A DNA stretch of 64,000 nt from contig JAULSN010000002.1 in NCBI GenBank assembly GCA_033439765.1, positions 4,402,001 through 4,466,000 on the forward strand. Reading direction: 5' to 3'. Positions 57,801 through 64,000 of this stretch are shown piece after piece (within the stretch, counting starts at the first letter, position 1; each line of letters opens with the position of its first letter). Under the pieces are notes generated by a model, which was not told where the DNA came from, searched no databases, and saw nothing but the letters and a program-made list of their open reading frames with translations. The translations under genes and the position numbers were made by a program. Source of the stretch: Lasiosphaeria ovina (taxonomy: Eukaryota > Ascomycota > Sordariomycetes > Sordariales > Lasiosphaeriaceae).

Positions 57801-58044
57801 GGGGGGCCACGATGCATCGGGCAAGACGAGTCCACATGCCGAGCGGTATTTTGGAAGAGGTGAGTCTCCGTACTTTGCGGCCTTGTCGTCGCCGTCGTCG
57901 TCGTGGCCATTTACTCACGGTGGTGGTGCAGGCGGCGTCCAAAACGCCATCAAAAAGGAGCGCAAAGACAAAAAGGACGACAAGGCGGACAAAAAAGACA
58001 AGAAGACGGCGTCTGGTCTTCGGGGAATCAGGAGTTTTGTATGA
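54854..58044 (+). CDS. tsc1: TSC1 (hamartin), TORC1 regulator
   Basis: Exons are 54854-54867, 54978-55515 and 55570-58044, giving 1008 aa. The first coding exon is only 14 nt (MTSSG) and joins SLKDLAKAVNVFLQAP; exon 2 joins exon 3 as KKDPK-GFMLSLNNLVVKRDSRN. The N-terminal hamartin domain (about 1-330) is helical (LALVALIMLLPFMPSSLVPLL, SIFYLSGYFTILYGLYPINF). A disordered Ser/Pro-rich middle follows. A long coiled coil (about 580-850) begins FYHQRLLLLNDLQYERYIKQ, a stretch typical of TSC1, and the C-terminus is a Lys/Asp-rich tail. TSC1 stabilises TSC2, the GTPase-activating protein for Rheb, and so restrains TORC1. No TSC2 gene lies in this window. Confidence 0.93.
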
Positions 58045-59481
58045 TGTGGCATTTTTTAATCCATCTAGACAGGCAAGCGCAAGCAGTGTCACGCGTGTGT
58101 TATCTCTGAGCCCTTTTCCTTATTTTCTCTTCGCTGTTGGTTTTTCGACTTGGCTTGACTTGACACACGCCGCCGTCATCTGTCATCTCAGGAGGCGGCA
58201 TCCCAAACAGGTCCCGGCACCGCCGTACTATATATCAGAACTAGTGGTATAGCAAGGTTGTAGTCGCGCCGCTCTCGGCGGTTTATTAATGAGTGATCCA
58301 AGATGCTTAGGCAGGCAGGCGGGACCTTGGCTGGTGCCATAATACGCCTCGCAAGCTGTCTTTGCGGCAGATTTATCCGTTTTCGTTATATGATAATAAG
58401 AAAAAAAAGAAAAAAAGTTGCAGTTGTTTAGTCAACGGCTATGACGAGGCTGTTTGGTAGCACAGGTTGGCAGTTGCTCGGTTGGTGGATACCAAGAAGG
58501 GGGTTCTTGCCGGTAGTGCAAGGTACAGCCGGGTAAGGTACGTAGGCCGGGTGGGGGGGCGCTTACTCGTCAACGGGACCCCTTGTTTACTTGGCAATGT
58601 CGTGCCCCCAACCCCAACCTCCCAGACCCAACGGCCCTCTGCCCCGCAGCTCGCACCGCCCACGCTCGCCCCCCCATCGCGATGGAGCACAGCCCGCGCC
58701 GCGCTCACTCGCTCGCCCACTCCCACGAGGGATCTTGAACATCGAAAGCTGAAACCAACGTTTGCTGTGCCCCGATTTGTTTTGTTTGTTTGTTTCTTTC
58801 TCTCCAGATTTGCATGCACATTAAGTGTTTGGCCTATACCTAATCACGATAATTCCCCCTCTCTGGACACGACTGTACCTAGCAAACTGCCCGTTGTGCT
58901 GATGTGGTAGCCGTTTTTTGCGCTGCCTTCCAATCAGAAGGAGCCTGCAGGCCTGCCTCGCTTCCGTCCCACGAGCGCGCATGCGAACCACGCCCGTCGT
59001 CGCCGCCGCCAACACGGCTTACTCTTTCTCTCTCACACACACACTCGCTCCCAATTCCCCGTTATTACCTACTGCCTGGGTAGGCTGAATATATTGGTTT
59101 TTCGTCTGCAATTGTTTTCTGCCCCTCTTGTCAAGAAAGCATCGTATCATCAGACAGTTCACGAATCGCATCGGGTGAGGAGAAAGAAGTGACGACGCTT
59201 GTCATCCCATTTACCTTACCCCACACAGGAATATCGAATTGCGCCAGCGGCATCGACCGACCGACCGACCGACCGGCCGGCCGACTGACCCGGGAACCTA
59301 CCATTGCGCCATCAGTCCGATACACCGCCCTGCCACTAGACACGACGATTCCTCTCCTACTGCCCGAGATCGCACGCGTTGCGCAGAAAGGAGAGAGAAA
59401 CAATCCGAGAGCCCCGTTTGTCGCGCATTAGTTCAGTTTCGCATTGCGTCGATCAAGAAAGGAGACCGTAAGCCTCGCACA
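58045..59481. other. Intergenic, no gene seen
   Basis: 3' flank of TSC1 and 5' flank of the next plus-strand gene. A GACC repeat (about 59257-59276) running into GGCC repeats lies in the presumed 5' UTR. No gene was recognised. Confidence 0.6.
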
Positions 59482-60264
59482 ATGGCGCCAGCAGTAGCGA
59501 TAGCAGAACGGCGCGCCGCCGCCGCCGCCCCATTCGTCTTACCGCGCGGTGGACTTGTCGCCGAGAAGCTACAACAGCGCTCTCCAGCACCAGCACCTGA
59601 GCCGGCCTCATCATCACCACAACAGCAGCAACAACAGGCACGGGACGACGGGTCGGCGGCGGCATCGCGAACTCTCGAGCTCGTCGCGCGGCAGCAGCCC
59701 ACAGTAGCGACGATCCCGTCCTTCTACGGGTCGCTGTATGACGGGCCGGACCCGGGCACGGTGGCGGGCATCACGTTGGGGGCGGTGGGCGGCTTCATCC
59801 TGCTGCTGTGGCTCATCTACACGTGCATCAACGTGGGCAACACGTCGGCCGAGACGACGGCCGAGTCGTCGGTGGGCACGGCGTCGGTGGTGACGCGCAA
59901 GCGTCACCGCCACTCGCACCGGTCGTCGCGCGGCCCCGTGGCCGAGACGGTCGAGATCCGCCGCACCGCGAGCCGCGGCGGCGGGCCCGTCATTGTCGAG
60001 GAGGTGGTTACTGGCGGGGGTGGCGGCGAGCGCATTGTGGTCGAGGAGCGCCGCCGCTCCGTCAGCCGCCCCAGGATCATCCACTCGGACGACGACGACG
60101 ACGAGGTCGTCGTCATCGAGGAGCACAGCCCGCCGCCGCGCCGCCGCAGCCGCATCCGCAGCGTCGAGCGCAGGTCCACGTACCGCGAGGTCGACCCGGA
60201 CCGCTTCGCCGGCGGCGACTCGCCCGTTATTGAGGTGCGGAGATCGACCAGTCGGAGGAGGTAG
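59482..60264 (+). CDS. Single-pass membrane protein with basic/acidic cytosolic tail, function unknown
   Basis: A single exon of 260 aa; ATG 59482 follows CACA. The first ~75 residues are Ala/Gln/Ser-rich and carry no obvious cleavable signal. TIPSFYGSLYDGPDPGTVAGI leads into one hydrophobic helix (about 93-113; TLGAVGGFILLLWLIYTCIN). The rest is Arg/Ser-rich with a Val/Glu segment, a DDDDDE patch (about 199-203) and many RRS/RRT sites suited to phosphorylation. I recognise the FYGSLY...GPD-G-TV-GI block as recurring in uncharacterised fungal proteins but know no function. The lack of introns and consistent codon use support a real gene. Confidence 0.75.
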   Translation: MAPAVAIAERRAAAAAPFVLPRGGLVAEKLQQRSPAPAPEPASSSPQQQQQQARDDGSAAASRTLELVARQQPTVATIPSFYGSLYDGPDPGTVAGITLGAVGGFILLLWLIYTCINVGNTSAETTAESSVGTASVVTRKRHRHSHRSSRGPVAETVEIRRTASRGGGPVIVEEVVTGGGGGERIVVEERRRSVSRPRIIHSDDDDDEVVVIEEHSPPPRRRSRIRSVERRSTYREVDPDRFAGGDSPVIEVRRSTSRRR

Positions 60265-61616
60265 GGTGGCGGTTTCATGTATGTTTAAGCGAGGGATGGA
60301 TAGAAAGAGACCCAAAAGGCTAGCGTGTCTTGTGTCTTGTCCATCTTGGCCGCGTTGACCGGTGGAACGGTTGTGTTTTCTTGGCATTTGTTGGGGGATG
60401 GGAGGACGGGCAGGCGGGCGTTTGTGGAGAGAGGCATAGCCGTATGTTTTTGTGTTATTTGGGCACCATGGAGGGAGGAATTTGGTCTGGATTGTAGCGT
60501 CTTGTTCTCTCTCCTTTTTTTCTGGTGTGGCGCGCATGGCCGAACCGCGACTGTCTTGTTGGGAATGTCTGAGAGAAATGGGAAGGCATGCTGGTAGGTA
60601 CTCTATTGTATGTACATGTACATGGATGGCGGAACAGTCAGGGCAGGTAATCATTCGTACGGAGGGAGGATGGCTTTTATTTTACATTTTACATTTACGA
60701 ATTACTTCGGTATTGAACAGAACAACAAACATGCCGGGCGTGCATCACGTACACACGCGCATGCAATAAACATACGAGGCAGATGCGCGTCTAGACTAGG
60801 AGGGCTCGTCTCTTTTCTTTGTGCCCCTTTTCCGGATTGATTCAAGCATGCTCTCCTGGTCAAGTCATTCCCCCTCCCTCGTCCGGTTTGAATGCAAATA
60901 TTAGGGAGAAACCCTAAAAATAGGCGTGGCCAGGCCGAAAATGGCGAGTTCGAGAGATGGGAACAATGAAATAAGTCTTGGGCGGGGAGGGAGGGCCTTT
61001 TGTCGTCTGCATTGAGCTCTCCTGCTCTGAACCCGGTCAATTGAGGCGGCCGTTCTTCTTTTGCTCTCCTTCCCGGGCTGTGGTTCCCAACGAATGGAGG
61101 AACGAACGGACGGGCTTTTTCGTTTCGTTTCCTGCCGTTCCCGTCTTTCCCCCTGCCGTTTCGAATGGGCGCCAGCCAGCCCGCGTCCCCGCTATGCCCG
61201 TGCACTGCACACACTGCCTGCCTTGCAGAGTGCAGACGACACTGCAGAAGGAAAATCCGGGGCGTGCATCCCACCCCATTCCCCCTGTGCCTGTGAGCGA
61301 GCGGGCCCGCACGCAGGCCCAATCCAATGACATCACCAGTACGGTGGGCACAAGAAGAAAGGTAATAAACCACCACCACCACCAAAAAGGAAAAAGGAAA
61401 AGGGGCCGCCACCCGGCTGTTCGGACCTGCCCCGACTTTTTTTAAAATATTATATCCAGACAGACAGACAGACAGACAGACTTGCTTGACTTTCTTGTTT
61501 TTTCCTGCTACTAAGTAGTAGCGAGAGAGGATACCTTACCCGAAGACCGAGAACTCCCTCTTTTGACTCTTTCTCACAAACACCTACTTGCGGAACAAAC
61601 TCACACAACAGCCGAA
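60265..61616. other. Intergenic, no gene seen
   Basis: 3' flank of the membrane protein gene and 5' flank of the SigF-like gene. A telobox-like AAACCCTAA occurs at about 60909-60917, followed by a CAGA repeat (about 61458-61481). No gene was recognised. Confidence 0.6.
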
Positions 61617-62820
61617 ATGGAACATCCAGGTAATTCCAATCACTAATCAATTGTCAACTACTTGACATCTCCGAAAACCCCCAGCTGGCTAATACGAAAA
61701 TCTCGTATCACACTTCTAGTCAAGGACGTCCGCCGGGTCATCCACGCCCTGACGCAGGGGACCCCCGACGAGCAGCAGGAGGCCCTCTACCGCTACTACA
61801 CACCGTCGGCGTCGTTTGTGCACCCCTTCTGCCGCGTGCCGTCTTTCCGGGGCGTCCGCGTTCCCGGCTACGGCCAGCTGGACTCGCGGACCTTGATCCT
61901 CTCCGTCTTGAAGTGGCAAGTCAACCCAACCCAACCTCAACCCCTTCCTTCCTTCTCCTGAAAGCGTCGGGGAGGCATTTCTGAGGTGACAGATTCATGT
62001 TCGTGTGCTAATGGTATTGCATCGGGTTGCAGGTGTAAGTCCTGTACCCTGACAAATTTCTTCTTCTTTTCTTGAGGAAAGAAAGGAAATTTTCTCTTTT
62101 TAGGGGTAACGTAAACTATGACAATGACGCGCTGACACGGCCAATCTCGAACAAACACACACAGACAAGATCCTCAGCCCCAAGATCGACATCAAGGTTG
62201 AGTCGTCCGTCTTCGACCAGCGCGCCAACCTCTTGTACGTGACGTCGGCGCAGACCTTCTCGCTCTGGTTCGTGCCGTTCCACAAGGCGCCGGTGCGCCT
62301 CGTCACGGTCCTGTCGCTCGTCCCGTCAGACGCAAACGGCCACCACAACAGCAACAACACCACCGGCGGCGGCGGTCGTCAAGTCAACGGCGTGCACGAC
62401 AAGTCGGACGGCGACGAGTCCGAGGATCCCAGCTACGCCGACGTGCTGTCGGCGGCCCCGGGCGCCACTACCGGAAACAACCTCGACGAGCACTCGGCCG
62501 CGAACGCCGTCGCTGAGCGGACCCAGCCGCCGCTGCCGCCCAAGAAGGCCAACAACAGCAGCCAGCAGCAGGTTTCGTCGCCAACATCATCGTCCTCATC
62601 CCACCCGCGATACCTGATCCAGAAGCACGAGGACTTCTACCAGGTCAACGAGTTCCTCAAGTTCCTGTTCAGTACCCCCGGCGCGGCCGTCTGGGCCGCC
62701 TGGCAGCTGTCCAGCACGCTCCTGTGCGTGGTCGGCACGCTGCTGCTCGCGCCGTTGATGCGCGTGGTCGCTCCGGCTGTTGGCGGTGTTGCTGCTGGCG
62801 GGCGGCAGAAGACGGCGTAA
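61617..62820 (+). CDS. SigF-like NTF2-like domain protein with C-terminal hydrophobic segment
   Basis: Predicted exons are 61617-61629, 61720-61915, 62033-62034 and 62165-62820, giving 288 aa. The second intron is GC-AG (61916-62032, GCAAGT...GCTAAT...TTGCAG). It is followed by an exon of only two bases (GT) and a donor GTAAGT. This joins ILSVLKW-Y-KILSPKIDIKV in frame, which fits fungal SigF-like NTF2 proteins as I remember them. The NTF2-like domain covers about 1-140 (RYYTPSASFVHPFCRVPSF, FSLWFVPFHKAPVRLVTVL). A polar linker (about 145-220) precedes YQVNEFLKFLFSTPG and a hydrophobic helix (about 245-270), suggesting membrane association. Function is unknown. A simpler model with one weak-consensus intron is possible, so the middle of the gene is less certain than the rest. 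Confidence 0.75.
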
Positions 62821-63495
62821 GTCTGGCGTGGCCCTCGTATGTGATCGGTTTTCTTGTTTGTGATTTTGACTGTGGGAATGGATATGGATATGGGTGGGTG
62901 GTTATGGCGCAAATTTTTTTCTCTCTTTTCCGGCTTTCACTCGGTAGAATAAAAGAACATAGAATCCTGGGTTTTCTCCCTTCTCTTTTTCAGCTTGTCG
63001 ATTCTTCTGATTGCTCGTGCATTTATGTGACGGTCGCTGAAAGCGAAGAAAAAAGGGGGGGTGGGCGATCTATTGCTGCTTCGTGGTAGACGCGAACGAA
63101 ACAAGAGCTTGGGTGAAAAGGGGTGAGGCCGAAGTGAACACCCAACAACCACTTTCCACGCCCATCATGTTTTCCCCTCCTCTTTGCTGACTCTGGCTAA
63201 TATAAGCGCTCCTACAACAGCCAGTCCCAGATCTACCCTGCTCCGCAGAGACAGAGACATATAGAGAAATTGTCGAGTTGAGCAGTGTGTTATATAATGC
63301 GGGGTGGTTAGGGGTATCATTTTGCAACTCCCGAATCCAAAGAAAATTCAATTGGCAAGATAGGCAAGGAAATGCATATACAACAACGAACAATCCAACA
63401 TTCCGCGCCCATACGCCTCCAGTGACTGTGGGTGGTTAAATTGGGTGATATAGGTAGCCCGCGGCTGTCGCCATGTGAATCATGGCATGACCACT
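62821..63495. other. Convergent intergenic region
   Basis: Between the SigF-like gene (+) and the right-edge gene (-). No coding potential was recognised. Confidence 0.65.
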
Positions 63496-64000
63496 TCAGC
63501 CAGCGCCATTCCCACCTCCTCCGCCACCGCCCCCGCCGCCGAGCCCGCCGTTGCCTTGCTGCCCGCCAAAGAAAAACCCGTCAAAGAGATCGAATTGCTG
63601 GCCGCCGTCGCTAAAGTCGTGATGCAGCCCCTCCCAGCCGAGGCCGAAGCCAAAGTCGATGCCGCCGGCGTCGGCCATGGCGAGGTCGCCGTCGAGGCCC
63701 GCGGATCCCGCGCCGCCGAGACCCTGCAGAAAGTCCATGCCCTGCAGGTCGTCGAAGCTCACAGCGCCCGCGACGGGATCAAACAGCGACTGTTGCGGCT
63801 GCTGTGGAAAGGTGCCGCCACTGGTGCTGCTGGGGCCCCCGACTACCAGGGGCGGGGGCATGCCGGCGACGCTCAGCGGAGAGCCCACCTGGCCGCCCAT
63901 CGCGGGAGGGGTGGGGTGTTGCATCAGAGTCGGCGAATGCATGAGGGATGGGTCTATAGATGCCGCAACAGCAGCGGCAGCTGCAGCATCGGGGGTGAGA
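63496..64000 (-). CDS. C-terminal region of a probable transcription regulator (partial, runs off the right edge)
   Basis: An open frame from the right edge to TGA 63496-63498 gives 167 residues. It begins TPDAAAAAAVAASIDPSLM and continues through Pro/Gly/Ser-rich, low-complexity sequence. An acidic-aromatic block (FDDLQGMDFLQGL, GIDFGFGLGWEGLHHDFSDGG, FDLFDGFFFGG) of the kind seen in fungal activation domains follows, and the end is poly-Gly. No DNA-binding domain is inside the window, so the family is unknown; a zinc-cluster regulator would be the commonest possibility. Codon use is GC-rich, like the other genes. Confidence 0.6.
   Translation of the reverse strand, partial: LTPDAAAAAAVAASIDPSLMHSPTLMQHPTPPAMGGQVGSPLSVAGMPPPLVVGGPSSTSGGTFPQQPQQSLFDPVAGAVSFDDLQGMDFLQGLGGAGSAGLDGDLAMADAGGIDFGFGLGWEGLHHDFSDGGQQFDLFDGFFFGGQQGNGGLGGGGGGGGGGNGAG

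Noticed and set aside
59614..60654. 346-codon minus-strand open frame
   Set aside because: It is antisense to the single-pass membrane protein gene and has no motif of its own.
1..64000. CRISPR array, prokaryotic defence system or secondary-metabolite cluster
   Set aside because: All repeats are simple tandem microsatellites without spacers, and the genes are eukaryotic housekeeping and regulatory loci. No synthase or tailoring-enzyme cluster is present.

Overview
This window is nuclear DNA of a filamentous ascomycete (Pezizomycotina, most likely Sordariomycetes). The evidence is the short (54-222 bp) GT-AG introns with CTAAC/CTGAC-type branch points, GC-rich coding exons separated by AT- and microsatellite-rich spacers, a FlbA-type RGS protein, an ORC4 with a PHD finger, and several proteins found only in filamentous fungi. 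All gene models below were spliced by hand from consensus splice sites and reading-frame continuity. No tRNA, rRNA, CRISPR array, prokaryotic-type operon or secondary-metabolite cluster was seen.

Layout. 1-7.8 kb: the 3' end of an unidentified gene, a mitochondrial DEAD-box helicase (MSS116/CYT-19 type), the peroxisomal PTS2 receptor PEX7, and an AlkB-type dioxygenase with CUE-like and GRF domains. 7.85-13.4 kb: a degenerate accessory block with a frameshifted, truncated PHO84-like phosphate transporter, a fragment of a DED1-like helicase, and an HNH-like gene whose long frame is broken only by TAA/TAG codons. 13.4-17.3 kb: HGH1 and ENP1 (bystin), transcribed divergently. 18.3-20.3 kb: a conserved fungal gene of unknown function with correctly phased introns but two in-frame TAG codons. 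21-24.7 kb: CDC73 (Paf1 complex) and a Thr/Gly-rich GPI-anchor-type wall protein. 26.1-28.5 kb: the RGS regulator FlbA. 28.5-38.8 kb: a 10.3-kb stretch with no convincing gene. 38.8-41.7 kb: a small tail-anchored protein and a Gln-tract DUF7053-type protein. 42.9-49.2 kb: ORC4, a hotdog thioesterase and a LEU5-type mitochondrial CoA carrier. 49.8-54.1 kb: a METTL4-type methyltransferase, mitochondrial ribosomal protein uL23m and a DJ-1/PfpI protein. 54.9-62.8 kb: TSC1 (hamartin), a single-pass membrane protein and a SigF-like NTF2 protein. From 63.5 kb to the right edge: the C-terminus of a probable transcription regulator.

The genes are ordinary housekeeping and regulatory loci and do not form a pathway cluster. 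Several pairs share a divergent upstream region (PEX7/AlkB, HGH1/ENP1, LEU5/METTL4, DJ-1/TSC1).

The most unusual signals are: (i) the HNH-like frame at 11.4-12.7 kb, where the first ~245 codons contain eight TAR stops and no CAR codon, whereas the last ~195 contain six CAR and no TAR; (ii) the second gene with in-frame TAGs at 18.3-20.3 kb; (iii) an apparent 2-nucleotide exon, preceded by a GC-AG intron, in the SigF-like gene; (iv) the block of gene debris around (i).
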